Shown piece after piece: positions 7,156 to 16,189 of a DNA stretch of 64,000 nt. Both the position numbers and the translations under genes were made by a program. Numbering within the stretch: position 1 is the stretch's first letter; each line of letters begins with the position of its first letter. Source of the stretch: Hafnia psychrotolerans. GTDB lineage: Bacteria > Pseudomonadota > Gammaproteobacteria > Enterobacterales > Enterobacteriaceae. A model generated the notes under the pieces. It had not been told where the DNA came from. It did no database searches and saw nothing but the letters and a program-made list of their open reading frames with translations. The stretch spans positions 358,748-422,747 of the forward strand of contig NZ_BMFZ01000001.1 in NCBI RefSeq assembly GCF_014639435.1, in the 5' to 3' direction.

Positions 7156-9309
7156 GTGAATGCCAAAACCTCTGTTTTTATCATCACCTTCCTGTCATTT
7201 TTAAGCCCTATCTCAGTGAGTTATGCGGTGTCAGCAACCGATACGCCGAAAGGTGACTCAGAGAACACCTCCGATTCATCGTCATTGATGATCATTAAAA
7301 AACAAGATGCCAGCGACCTGTCCGAACTGGATACCCCAGCGGCGGTCAGCGTGATCGACGGTGAGGATTTCCGTAACAGCAAAGCGCAGGTCAATCTGTC
7401 AGAAAGTCTGGGCAGCGTTCCTGGCTTGCAGGTGCAGAACCGACAAAACTATGCGCAGGATTTACAGCTCTCGGTACGCGGATTCGGCAGCCGTTCAATG
7501 TATGGTGTGCGTGGTGTGCGTATTTATGTCGATGGTATTCCCGCCACCATGCCCGATGGGCAAGGACAGACGTCGAATATCGATCTGAATTCTGTTGATC
7601 GGGTTGAAGTGCTGCGTGGGCCTTTCTCGGCGCTGTATGGCAATGCTTCCGGCGGCGTGGTTAATGTTGATACGCAAACCGGTTCGCAACCGACGACCCT
7701 CGAAGCCGGAACCTATTTCGGCAGTTACGGTTCTTTCCGAAACAGCATAAAAGCCAGCGGAGCGACCGGCGACGGCACTCATGCGGGTGACGTGAACTAC
7801 CTCATTTCCGGTTCCCGTTTCACCACTAACGGTTACCGCGATCACAGCGGCACGCAGAAAAATCTTGGCAACGGAAAACTGGGCGTGCGTATTGATGACG
7901 CCAGCACCCTGACGCTGATGTTCAACAGCGTTTCCATCGATGCCAACGATCCGGGCGGCCTGACAGAGTCTGAATGGCACGATAATCCGAAACAGGCGAC
8001 GCGCGCCGATCAGTACAACGCCCGCAAGAGCCTCGACCAGACGCAGGTCGGCCTGCGCTATCAGCGTCAGATGACAGAGCATGACGAATTCAGCCTAATG
8101 ACCTACCACGGCGAGCGTCACACCACGCAATACCAGACCATTCCGGCCACGGCGCAGAAAAATCCCCTTAACGCGGGCGGCGTGATCGTGCTTGAACGTA
8201 AATACTCCGGTGTGGATACCCGCTGGAAACATGATGACCAGATCGGCTCCGTGCCGTTCTCGGTTACCGGCGGTGTGGATTATGAAACCATGACCGAGCG
8301 CCGTTTCGGTTATGAGAACTTCAACGACCAGGGCGATTTGGGCGTGAAGGGCAATGAGCGCCGCAACGAAAAGAACGTCATGTGGAACCTCGACCCGTAT
8401 CTGCAAACCACGTGGAACCTGACGCCACGCTGGACGTTGGACGTCGGCGCGCGCTACAGCACGGTGAACTTCGATTCCACCGATTACTACATTACTGGCA
8501 CCAACCCGGATGACAGCGGTTCGCGTCGTTATCACAAACTGCTGCCGATGGCGTCTTTGAACTACGCGGTGACGCCGGCGCTGAATACCTATATCTCCGC
8601 AGGTAAAGGGTTTGAAACACCGACCATCAATGAACTTTCATACCGCACCGACGGCAACGCCGGCCTGAACCTCGGCCTGCAACCCTCGACCAGCAATACC
8701 GTCGAACTCGGCAGCAAATGGCGCGTCGGCAATGGTCTGGTGACCGCCGCCGTCTTCCAGACAGATACCGATGATGAGCTGATTGTCGCCCAAAGCGTCG
8801 GTGGCCGTTCGAGCTATACCAATGCCGGGAAAACCCGCCGTCGCGGTCTGGAACTCTCTTTGGATCAACAGATTGAAGAGAACTGGCGCGTGAAGATGAC
8901 CTGGACCTTACTCGATGCGACCTTCCGCAACGAGACCTGTGGATCCGGCGACTGCACGCCAGCGGGCAACCGTCTGCCGGGGATTGCCCGCAACATGGGC
9001 TACGCTTCATTAGAGTGGGCACCGGTCGATGGCTGGCACGCCGGTGCGGATGTCCGTTACATGAGTGATATTGAAGTCAATGACGAGAACAGCGAGCAGG
9101 CACCGGCGTACACCGTCGCCAGCGTAAATGCGGGTTACCGCTTTAACTGGGACAAAGTGGCGCTCGACCTGTTCACCCGCGTCGACAACCTGTTTGACAG
9201 AAGTTATGTCGGTTCAGTGATCGTCAACGAAGGTAATGGTCGCTATTTTGAACCTGCAGCTGGCAGGAACTACGGCGGTGGAGCTACGCTTTCTTATAGC
9301 TTCCAGTAA
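7156..9309 (+). CDS. pqqU: TonB-dependent PQQ receptor PqqU (YncD)
   Basis: This 717-residue outer-membrane receptor has a signal peptide (about residues 1-24), a plug domain (about 58-175, including LDTPAAVSVIDGEDF and VPGLQVQNRQNYAQDLQLS) and a 22-strand barrel ending YSF-Q. It is closely similar to E. coli YncD, now named PqqU, the TonB-dependent importer of pyrroloquinoline quinone. Shared blocks include YVDGIPATMPDGQGQTSNID and GRGFETPTINELSYR-like segments. The start is a GTG at 7156. The PQQ-dependent glucose dehydrogenase gene follows 164 bases downstream on the same strand, so receptor and cofactor user are adjacent here, although they are unlinked in E. coli. Confidence 0.93.
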   Translation: MNAKTSVFIITFLSFLSPISVSYAVSATDTPKGDSENTSDSSSLMIIKKQDASDLSELDTPAAVSVIDGEDFRNSKAQVNLSESLGSVPGLQVQNRQNYAQDLQLSVRGFGSRSMYGVRGVRIYVDGIPATMPDGQGQTSNIDLNSVDRVEVLRGPFSALYGNASGGVVNVDTQTGSQPTTLEAGTYFGSYGSFRNSIKASGATGDGTHAGDVNYLISGSRFTTNGYRDHSGTQKNLGNGKLGVRIDDASTLTLMFNSVSIDANDPGGLTESEWHDNPKQATRADQYNARKSLDQTQVGLRYQRQMTEHDEFSLMTYHGERHTTQYQTIPATAQKNPLNAGGVIVLERKYSGVDTRWKHDDQIGSVPFSVTGGVDYETMTERRFGYENFNDQGDLGVKGNERRNEKNVMWNLDPYLQTTWNLTPRWTLDVGARYSTVNFDSTDYYITGTNPDDSGSRRYHKLLPMASLNYAVTPALNTYISAGKGFETPTINELSYRTDGNAGLNLGLQPSTSNTVELGSKWRVGNGLVTAAVFQTDTDDELIVAQSVGGRSSYTNAGKTRRRGLELSLDQQIEENWRVKMTWTLLDATFRNETCGSGDCTPAGNRLPGIARNMGYASLEWAPVDGWHAGADVRYMSDIEVNDENSEQAPAYTVASVNAGYRFNWDKVALDLFTRVDNLFDRSYVGSVIVNEGNGRYFEPAAGRNYGGGATLSYSFQ

Positions 9310-9473
9310 TGTCTTATTTCTATGAACCACGCAGCGCTGCCAAAACATCTGCACTTGCACCTGTTAAAGCCCGGCAGCATTCGCAAGGAATGACACCCGG
9401 TGAGAGCCGGATGTTCTTGAAGGTTTAGCTCATTCTAAATCGACAATTATAAAAATCAGTAAGGTCATCAACT

Positions 9474-11870
9474 ATGGAAACGAAAGCCTCGTTATCACGC
9501 ATCGTCGTTATAATTACCGCTTTGTTCGCCGCGTTAAGCGGGATTTATCTTCTTGTCGGCGGTATCTGGCTGGCAAAATTAGGTGGTTCTCTTTATTACA
9601 TTATTGCCGGTGTAGTTTCGCTGGTAACCGCGTGGCTGCTGTATCGCCGTCAGGCTTCTGCATTATTGCTGTATGCCGTGTTCCTGTTATGCACCACGGT
9701 GTGGGCAGTCTGGGAAGTGGGCACGGATTTTTGGGCGCTGACGCCGCGTCTGGACGTGACCTTCTTCCTCGGTCTGTGGATCATATTGCCGTTCGTTTAC
9801 CGCCAGATGGCGGCTAAAAACGCTTTCGCGCGCGGTGCACTGGCGCTGTCACTGGTCTTCACCGTGGCGGTGCTCGGTTACGCCATCTTCAATGACCCGC
9901 AGGTGATCAACGGCACGATTAAAGCCGCAGACTCCGCACCGGCGAAATCAGATTCCGGCATTCCTGACGGTGACTGGCCAGCCTATGGCCGTACTCAGGG
10001 CGGTACCCGTTACTCGCCGCTGAGCCAGATCAACGATCAGAATGTCAGCAAACTCGACGTTGCGTGGACCTTCCGTACCGGTGACCTGAAAACGGCCAAC
10101 GATCCGGGCGAAATCACCGACGAAGTGACGCCAATCAAGATCGGCGACATGCTGTACTTGTGTACGCCGCACCAGAAGCTGTTTGCGCTGGATGCCGCAA
10201 CCGGTAAAGAGAAGTGGAAATTTGATCCGCAGCTCAAGCCGAACCCGACCTTCCAGCACGTGACCTGCCGTGGTGTGTCTTATCATGAGACCACGCCTGC
10301 CGCCGAAGGCAATGCAGCGAACGGCGCGGCACCTGCTGTGTGCGCACGCCGCATCATTTTGCCTGTCAACGATGGCCGTCTGTTCGCGCTGGACGCTGAA
10401 ACCGGCGCACGCTGCCCGGCATTCGGTAACAACGGTGAGCTGAACCTGCAAAACAATATGCCTAACGCAGTGCCAGGTCACTACGAGCCAACGTCACCAC
10501 CCATCATCACCAAATCTGTGATTATTGTGGCCGGTGCGGTGACCGATAACTTCTCAACTCGCGAGCCTTCCGGTGTGATCCGTGGTTTCGACGTAGAGAC
10601 CGGTAAACTGCTGTGGGCGTTTGATCCGGGTGCTTCTGATCCGAACAAACTGCCAACGGATGGTGAACACTTCACGGCCAACTCGCCGAACTCATGGGCA
10701 CCTGCGTCTTATGATGACAAACTGGATCTGGTGTACCTGCCCATTGGCGTCGCAACGCCGGACATCTGGGGCGGCAACCGTACGCCGGATATGGAACGTT
10801 ATGCGAGCGGTCTGCTGGCGCTGAATGCGACCACCGGCAAACTGGCATGGTTCTACCAGACCGTCCACCACGACCTTTGGGATATGGACGTTCCGGCGCA
10901 GCCAACGCTGGCGGATATCACTGACAAATCCGGCAACAAAGTCCCTGCGATTTATGTACCGACCAAAACCGGTAACATCTTCGTGCTGGACCGTCGTGAC
11001 GGTAAGCTGATCGTCGATGCACCAGAGAAGCCGGTTCCGCAAGGCGCGGCGAAGGGCGACCATGTGTCCCCGACTCAGCCATTCTCCAAATTGACCTTCC
11101 GTCCGGAAGCCAAGCTGACTGGCAAAGACATGTGGGGCGCGACGATTTACGACCAGCTGATGTGTCGTGTGATGTTCCATAAACTGCGTTATGAAGGCAC
11201 CTTCACGCCGCCATCTGAGCAGGGTACTTTGGTCTTCCCTGGTAATCTCGGGATGTTCGAGTGGGGCGGTATCTCTGTTGATACTGATCGTCAGCTGGCT
11301 ATTGCTAACCCCATTGCGCTGCCGTTTGTGTCTAAACTGATCCCGCGTGGTCCAGGCAACCCGATCGAACCTGAACCTAACGAGAAGGGCGGTTCGGGCT
11401 CTGAATCAGGTATTCAGCATCAGTACGGTGTGCCTTATGCGGTGACCCTAAACGCGTTTCTGTCTCCGCTGGGCTTGCCGTGTAAACAGCCTTCATGGGG
11501 TTACATCTCGGCGGTTGACCTGAAAACCAACGACATCGTATGGAAACAACGTATCGGCACCGTGCGCGACAGCTCACCGCTTCCGCTTCCGTTCAAAATG
11601 GGCATGCCAATGCTGGGTGCGCCGATCTCCACCGCCGGTAACGTGTTCTTCATCGCGGCAACCGCAGACAACTACCTGCGCGCGTTCAACATGAGCAACG
11701 GCGACAAGCTGTGGGAAGCTCGTCTGCCAGCAGGTGGTCAGGCGACGCCAATGACTTACTCGGTGAATGGCAAACAGTATGTTGTCATCGCGGCCGGTGG
11801 CCATGGTTCGTTCGGCACCAAGCTGGGAGATTACATCATCGCTTACGCACTGCCAGACGCGAAGTCATAG
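9474..11870 (+). CDS. gcd: Membrane-bound PQQ-dependent glucose dehydrogenase
   Basis: The 798-residue quinoprotein oxidises D-glucose to gluconolactone in the periplasm and passes electrons to ubiquinone. Five N-terminal transmembrane helices (about residues 10-145) anchor an eight-bladed propeller starting near GDWPAYGRTQGGTRYSPL. Asp467 in QTVHHDLWDMD aligns with the catalytic Asp466 reported for E. coli Gcd, and the length (798 versus 796) agrees. The cofactor is PQQ with Ca or Mg. No PQQ synthesis gene is in the window, but pqqU lies just upstream. A strong terminator follows at 11895-11918. Confidence 0.96.
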   Translation: METKASLSRIVVIITALFAALSGIYLLVGGIWLAKLGGSLYYIIAGVVSLVTAWLLYRRQASALLLYAVFLLCTTVWAVWEVGTDFWALTPRLDVTFFLGLWIILPFVYRQMAAKNAFARGALALSLVFTVAVLGYAIFNDPQVINGTIKAADSAPAKSDSGIPDGDWPAYGRTQGGTRYSPLSQINDQNVSKLDVAWTFRTGDLKTANDPGEITDEVTPIKIGDMLYLCTPHQKLFALDAATGKEKWKFDPQLKPNPTFQHVTCRGVSYHETTPAAEGNAANGAAPAVCARRIILPVNDGRLFALDAETGARCPAFGNNGELNLQNNMPNAVPGHYEPTSPPIITKSVIIVAGAVTDNFSTREPSGVIRGFDVETGKLLWAFDPGASDPNKLPTDGEHFTANSPNSWAPASYDDKLDLVYLPIGVATPDIWGGNRTPDMERYASGLLALNATTGKLAWFYQTVHHDLWDMDVPAQPTLADITDKSGNKVPAIYVPTKTGNIFVLDRRDGKLIVDAPEKPVPQGAAKGDHVSPTQPFSKLTFRPEAKLTGKDMWGATIYDQLMCRVMFHKLRYEGTFTPPSEQGTLVFPGNLGMFEWGGISVDTDRQLAIANPIALPFVSKLIPRGPGNPIEPEPNEKGGSGSESGIQHQYGVPYAVTLNAFLSPLGLPCKQPSWGYISAVDLKTNDIVWKQRIGTVRDSSPLPLPFKMGMPMLGAPISTAGNVFFIAATADNYLRAFNMSNGDKLWEARLPAGGQATPMTYSVNGKQYVVIAAGGHGSFGTKLGDYIIAYALPDAKS

Positions 11871-11894
11871 CGCTAAAAGTGTTTTGATATAACG

Positions 11895-11918
11895 AAGGCC
11901 GCGAAAGCGGCCTTTTTT
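11895..11918 (+). terminator. Rho-independent terminator of gcd
   Basis: A perfect eight-base stem (AAGGCCGC/GCGGCCTT) with a GAAA tetraloop runs into a T-tract, 25 bases after the gcd stop codon. Confidence 0.92.
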
Positions 11919-12023
11919 GTCGGTGCAAGCAGGGAGAGGTGCAAATTGCGTTGGGCCGCTATAGTGTGGTTGCACTTGAATATAAAAACCGTAGAACAAT
12001 CTCGCGAATGTAATGGAATAACC

Positions 12024-12554
12024 ATGGGAACCGTTCAACTCATACCAGCAAAAGAATATCGCCATATCGTCGAGAACTTATTTACCTATTATGTTTACGA
12101 TTTGTCCGAATCGGGGCAGTGGCCTTGTGGCCTCGATGGTCGCTATGAATACAGCCCGGCTTTATTGGAACCTTATTGGTCAGATGAACATCACTGGCCT
12201 TGGCTCATTTATCACGACAAAGAATTAGCCGGTTTCTGCTTGTTACGCCGTTATCCTGATAATGTCGACCGTTTCGATATTGATCAATTTTTTGTATTAC
12301 GCAAATTCAAAGGACAAGGCGTCGGGAAGGAAGCCTTTCGCCTGGCGGTGACCGGGCAACCAGGACTCTGGCAGACGCGCGTCTTGCTTGAGAATATCCC
12401 TGCGCTGAACTTTTGGCGTTCGGCTATTGGCTCACTGACCCAGGGCCAATACGAAGAGAAAGTGATGCAAGACAGAGACTTGCCGATGCACTTTATTTTT
12501 TATCAGGTGTCTGAGCGTGATCACTACGATGAGCAACATCACCCGTTGCAGTGA
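12024..12554 (+). CDS. GNAT-family N-acetyltransferase
   Basis: The 176-residue protein has the GNAT core. The acetyl-CoA loop is in FFVLRKFKGQGVGKEAFR (the R/Q-x-x-G-x-G/A type), preceded by a strand with ELAGFCLLRR. It resembles the predicted acetyltransferases of COG5628. The ATG at 12024 has a GGA element before it; an upstream in-frame extension of 26 codons has no support. The substrate is unknown. The gene stands alone and ends tail to tail with the minus-strand SH3 gene, with no bases between their stop codons. Confidence 0.8.
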   Translation: MGTVQLIPAKEYRHIVENLFTYYVYDLSESGQWPCGLDGRYEYSPALLEPYWSDEHHWPWLIYHDKELAGFCLLRRYPDNVDRFDIDQFFVLRKFKGQGVGKEAFRLAVTGQPGLWQTRVLLENIPALNFWRSAIGSLTQGQYEEKVMQDRDLPMHFIFYQVSERDHYDEQHHPLQ

Positions 12555-12899
12555 TTAGATCAGCTCGACATATTCTTGTGGTACCCAACCTGCTTCTCCA
12601 CAGCCCTTGATCGCCCAGAACCATCCATTAAGTGATCTTTCCACCATGAGGATTTCGTTGGTAATAACAGATAGCTCATGTGCCGTATAATTTTCCATAC
12701 AGATGACGTGGTTCGAAGATACCGGCGAGAATATTTGTTGCGGTGCCCAGCCCGCATTTCCTGAAGCGAGCTGGATCCATACCCAGCCACGCCATTCAAG
12801 ATCGCAATGGCTGATAACCACGATGTCATCTTTTGTTAATGAAATAGGGTTTGGGTAGGAAGAACGATACTCCTTGATCACAATAGCTCGTCTGTTCAA
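12555..12899 (-). CDS. Small bacterial SH3-domain protein
   Basis: The 114-residue protein contains two variant SH3-like repeats. The first covers about residues 5-60, with DIVVISHCDLEWRGWVWIQL and GNAGWAPQQIF; the second covers about 65-114, with GWFWAIKGCGEAGWVPQEYV. A consensus GGAGGT ribosome binding site (12905-12910) sits five bases before a TTG at 12899 and fixes the start there. Longer frames have no such signal and would overlap the next gene. No signal peptide is seen, so a cytosolic ligand-binding role is likely, but its partner is unknown. Confidence 0.8.
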   Translation of the reverse strand: MNRRAIVIKEYRSSYPNPISLTKDDIVVISHCDLEWRGWVWIQLASGNAGWAPQQIFSPVSSNHVICMENYTAHELSVITNEILMVERSLNGWFWAIKGCGEAGWVPQEYVELI

Positions 12900-12963
12900 G
12901 AACGACCTCCACGGGTTTAGGCTATCTCTGTGACATGGGCAAATTGAATCGGGAGAAATACCT

Positions 12964-13347
12964 ATGCATTTAAATGAAATCAAAGACCTTGAATGCAGTC
13001 TTCATGATGCTAAACGCGCCAACCGCCTGTGGCTGGAAAAGATACTGCACCCGGATTTTATGGAGATCACCCGTTCAGGTATTCTCACTAATCGGCAGGA
13101 AACGATTGCCGCGTTGACCGCTGAAGCCGCGGCACCGCAAATTGTCGCTTCCGATTTTAACCTGCAACCGGTCAATGCAGGATGTGTGATCCTGACATAC
13201 AAAACCGTGGTGCGCAGTGGCGCAGGAAATGTGTGTGCTGCGTTGCGTTCATCATGCTGGACACTGACCGAAGGTACTGGCTGGCAATTGCTGTTTCATC
13301 AGGGAACGCCGGACACTACCGGGAACAGAAACCGCCTCGGTTTATAA
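12964..13347 (+). CDS. DUF4440/SnoaL-like (NTF2 fold) protein
   Basis: This 127-residue single-domain protein starts with a helix pair (EIKDLECSLHDAKRANRLWL) followed by LHPDFMEITRSGILTNRQE. That is the typical opening of DUF4440 nuclear-transport-factor-2-like proteins, in which a cone-shaped sheet forms a ligand pocket. WTLTEGTGWQLLFHQGTP is the closing strand. The family includes isomerases, cyclases and pure binding proteins, so no reaction is assigned. It is transcribed divergently from the SH3-domain gene, with 64 bases between their starts. Confidence 0.75.
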   Translation: MHLNEIKDLECSLHDAKRANRLWLEKILHPDFMEITRSGILTNRQETIAALTAEAAAPQIVASDFNLQPVNAGCVILTYKTVVRSGAGNVCAALRSSCWTLTEGTGWQLLFHQGTPDTTGNRNRLGL

Positions 13348-13404
13348 ACGCGCCTGAGCTGTTTCTGCTTCTCTATTGTTGAACTGCCGGTATAAAAATC
13401 TGTA

Positions 13405-15108
13405 CTAACCTCGCCAATTTTTTAATTTACTCGTCTTCCCAATCCCAGGGTTAAAACTGTTGGTCGGGTCGGCATGTTGATAAAAAGCTTTCAGATGGGG
13501 TTTTGCCAAATATAGATGCCCGACGTTATGTTCGGCAGGGTATTCCGCGCCTTTGGCGTCGAGGATTTCCAGCATTTTATGTTTGAGTTTTTGACTGTCG
13601 GCCCCTTTTTTGACGATGTAATCCTGGTGGAAAACGTGGCACATGAAATGGCCGTAATAGAGTTTCGCCACCAACTGATTATCGATTTCCGGCGGTAGGG
13701 TTTCGAACCAATCCGGGTCATTGCGACGCAACGCAATATCCAGTGCCAGAATGTCTTCCACGTCTTTCTCATGCACAGCGTGATAGCGCACTGCGGCACC
13801 GGCGGCAGCGAAGCGATGCAGGAAGGCTTTTTTCCCTTCATCGTCGGTGCATACGAAGAAGTCGCCCTCATTCTCACTGAAGAATTGGGTAAGGAAGGCC
13901 TGCGCCTCTTCAATTCCTGCACCGGACATTTTCAACAACAGATGATGTTCGTAGCGGTCGCGGTATTGCTTCATCCGGGGTGGCAGGTGGTTGGGTAGGG
14001 CCTTGCTGATGCACTGCATTACCCGGTCGCTAATGTTCTTCGGCAGGAACGGCACTTTGCTGATGTGGGCGTCAAATTTGCCTTTGGCACTGAACATGTC
14101 CGGCATTTTGTCGGTGCCGAGTTTATCAATCATCATGAAAGTGTCTTTGCCATAGACTTCGGCGATGTCGAAAATGTCGCGGTGCATGTATTCACCGGCG
14201 ACGGGCAGGTTTTTGAAATCACGCAGAATCTGTCGGCGCAATTCGGTCAACACAGCGGTGCTGTTGGTGCCGATATAAAAGACCTGCTGTTGGCTCTCGG
14301 CTGGGAAGGTATCGAGGCGCACGGCGAATACGGCCAGTTTGCCAGCACAACCGGAGGCTTCAAACAAACGGCGCTGGTCAGCATTAAAACGCGACGGTGT
14401 ATCCGCTTCGACATCACGTACCCGCGCTGCATAGTCATGATCAGAGGCCTGACGCTGGTCGTGGCTGATCTCTTCGTCTTTGAAATTGCCTTTTTCCAGC
14501 CGCGTCAGCATCTGTTCCGGCGTATCACCCAGAGCGATCCCCAGATGGTTAATCAGCTGTAATTCACCCTGAGCGTCGATTTGTGCATACAGCGCCATCT
14601 CGGTGTAAGCCGGGCCACGTTTTACCAGTGAACCGCCGGAGTTATTACAAATTCCACCCACAACCGATGCGCCGATACACGAAGAACCAATCACTGAATG
14701 GGGTTCGCGCTCATAAGGTTTGAGGATTTTTTCCAGCTTGTACAATGTGCTGCCGGGAAAGCCAATCACCTGATTGCCGCCGTCAAGCAGTTCAATATGG
14801 TCGAGTTTTAGGGTGCTGAAAATCACAATATCACGGTCGTAATCGTCACCGCTGGGCGTTGAACCTTCGGTCAGCCCGGTGTTAGCGGCTTGCATGATGA
14901 CAATTTTGTCGGCGTTGACGCAGGCTTTCAGCAGTTGCCACTGTTGCAGCAAGGTCTGCGGGAACACGACAGCCAGTGCTTTACCGCCGCCTGAACGAAA
15001 TCCTTTGCGGTAGCGTTCCGTATTACTGTCGCCCGTTAATACGTGACGGCTACCAGCAATCTCTTTCAGACGCAAAATCAGCCCCTGATTGTCCTGATAA
15101 ATGCTCAT
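13405..15108 (-). CDS. dld: Quinone-dependent D-lactate dehydrogenase
   Basis: This 567-residue peripheral membrane flavoenzyme oxidises D-lactate to pyruvate and reduces the quinone pool. The FAD-binding PCMH/VAO region is near residues 35-200 (IMQAANTGLTEGSTP, then REPHSVIGSSCIGASVVGGI). The C-terminal membrane-binding and substrate region includes EYMHRDIFDIAEVYGKDTF and ends NPGIGKTSKLKNW. The match to E. coli Dld is continuous. The ATG at 15108 has an AAGGAG ribosome binding site; the frame extends 13 codons further without one. It is transcribed divergently from the phosphonate transporter operon. Confidence 0.96.
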   Translation of the reverse strand: MSIYQDNQGLILRLKEIAGSRHVLTGDSNTERYRKGFRSGGGKALAVVFPQTLLQQWQLLKACVNADKIVIMQAANTGLTEGSTPSGDDYDRDIVIFSTLKLDHIELLDGGNQVIGFPGSTLYKLEKILKPYEREPHSVIGSSCIGASVVGGICNNSGGSLVKRGPAYTEMALYAQIDAQGELQLINHLGIALGDTPEQMLTRLEKGNFKDEEISHDQRQASDHDYAARVRDVEADTPSRFNADQRRLFEASGCAGKLAVFAVRLDTFPAESQQQVFYIGTNSTAVLTELRRQILRDFKNLPVAGEYMHRDIFDIAEVYGKDTFMMIDKLGTDKMPDMFSAKGKFDAHISKVPFLPKNISDRVMQCISKALPNHLPPRMKQYRDRYEHHLLLKMSGAGIEEAQAFLTQFFSENEGDFFVCTDDEGKKAFLHRFAAAGAAVRYHAVHEKDVEDILALDIALRRNDPDWFETLPPEIDNQLVAKLYYGHFMCHVFHQDYIVKKGADSQKLKHKMLEILDAKGAEYPAEHNVGHLYLAKPHLKAFYQHADPTNSFNPGIGKTSKLKNWRG

Positions 15109-15221
15109 TTCTTCTCCTTCAGTTTGTCGCTTGAGCGCAATTGGCATCAGAAATAATCATAGACTTAAATGCTACCGGGGGAAGGTTAACGTCACCAGAA
15201 AACCATTAAAACATCATCAAT

Positions 15222-15256
15222 GTGTCATAAAACTCACGCTTAATGACTAGCATAAT
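15222..15256 (+). promoter_or_regulatory. Candidate Pho box and -10 ahead of phnC
   Basis: GTGTCAT-AAAA-CTCACGC (15222-15239) resembles the PhoB direct repeat CTGTCAT-N4-CTGTCAT: the first half is 6 of 7, the second weaker. A CATAAT -10 follows 11 bases later (15251-15256), the normal spacing in Pho promoters. It implies induction by phosphate starvation. Confidence 0.5.
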
Positions 15257-15281
15257 CTTTAAGCAACCGAGAGACAGCATC

Positions 15282-16112
15282 ATGGCGCAAGCTCAACTTA
15301 AGCTGGCACAGGCTGAATATCCTCAGGCCAGGCCACAGCAGCAGAACAAAGTCCTGGATGTAAAAGGGTTGGTGAAGTCCTATAAATCCGGTCAGCGTGT
15401 ACTTAACGACATCAATTTTGACCTGCATGCCGGCGAGTTTGTCGCCGTGATTGGCCGTTCTGGCGCGGGGAAATCGACGTTGCTGCATGTGCTTAACGGT
15501 ACGATCCCGTTGTCAGAGGGCAGTGTGGTTTGCCACTATGAAAATGGCGAGCAACAACAACTGGCGGGCCTGACCGGCAAAGCGCTGCGCCGCTGGCGTG
15601 CGGGTTGTGGCATGATCTTCCAGGACTTTTGCCTGGTCCCGCGTCTTGATGTGCTGACCAATGTGTTGCTTGGTCGCCTGAGCCAAACCTCGACGTTAAA
15701 ATCTTTCTTTAACCAGTTTGACGACGAAGACCGCGCTCGCGCGATATCGTTGCTCGAATGGTTACATATGTTGCCGCATGCGCTTCAGCGTGCTGAGAAT
15801 CTCTCAGGCGGCCAGATGCAGCGTGTGGCGATCTGCCGTGCACTGATGCAGAATCCGAAAATCCTGCTGGCCGATGAACCGGTGGCCTCGCTGGACCCGA
15901 AAAATACCCTACGGATCATGAATGCGCTGAAAAAAGTCAGTGATGAGAATATTGCCGTCATGGTGAATTTGCATTCCGTTGAACTGGTTAAAGACTTCTG
16001 CACGCGGGTTATTGGTATTGCCAAAGGGCAGATAATATTTGATGGTCATCCTGATCAATTAAATGATGACATTCTCCAGCAGTTATATGGGGAGGATGGT
16101 GAAGCACAGTAA
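15282..16112 (+). CDS. phnC: Phosphonate-type ABC transporter ATP-binding protein
   Basis: This 276-residue ATPase has Walker A GRSGAGKS, signature LSGGQMQR, Walker [13 protein letters not shown] and a switch histidine in NLHSVEL. The closest family is PhnC, the ATPase of phosphonate/phosphite import. The ATG at 15282 follows GAGAGA. The alternative at 15243 would begin before the likely transcription start of the Pho-type promoter. It is the first gene of a four-gene unit with phnD and two permeases. No C-P lyase genes are nearby, so the imported compound must be handled elsewhere in the genome. Confidence 0.9.
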   Translation: MAQAQLKLAQAEYPQARPQQQNKVLDVKGLVKSYKSGQRVLNDINFDLHAGEFVAVIGRSGAGKSTLLHVLNGTIPLSEGSVVCHYENGEQQQLAGLTGKALRRWRAGCGMIFQDFCLVPRLDVLTNVLLGRLSQTSTLKSFFNQFDDEDRARAISLLEWLHMLPHALQRAENLSGGQMQRVAICRALMQNPKILLADEPVASLDPKNTLRIMNALKKVSDENIAVMVNLHSVELVKDFCTRVIGIAKGQIIFDGHPDQLNDDILQQLYGEDGEAQ

Positions 16113-16189
16113 TTAAATATAACGGTATATCATTTTTTTGTTTTTATTTATCTCAACTTTATCTCCTTCTACACAAGGCCATATATTAC

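Noticed and set aside
7495-8535. Long antisense frames over pqqU, gcd, dld and similar genes
   Set aside because: They are mirror frames of well-supported genes with strong codon bias and lack their own start signals or known domains.
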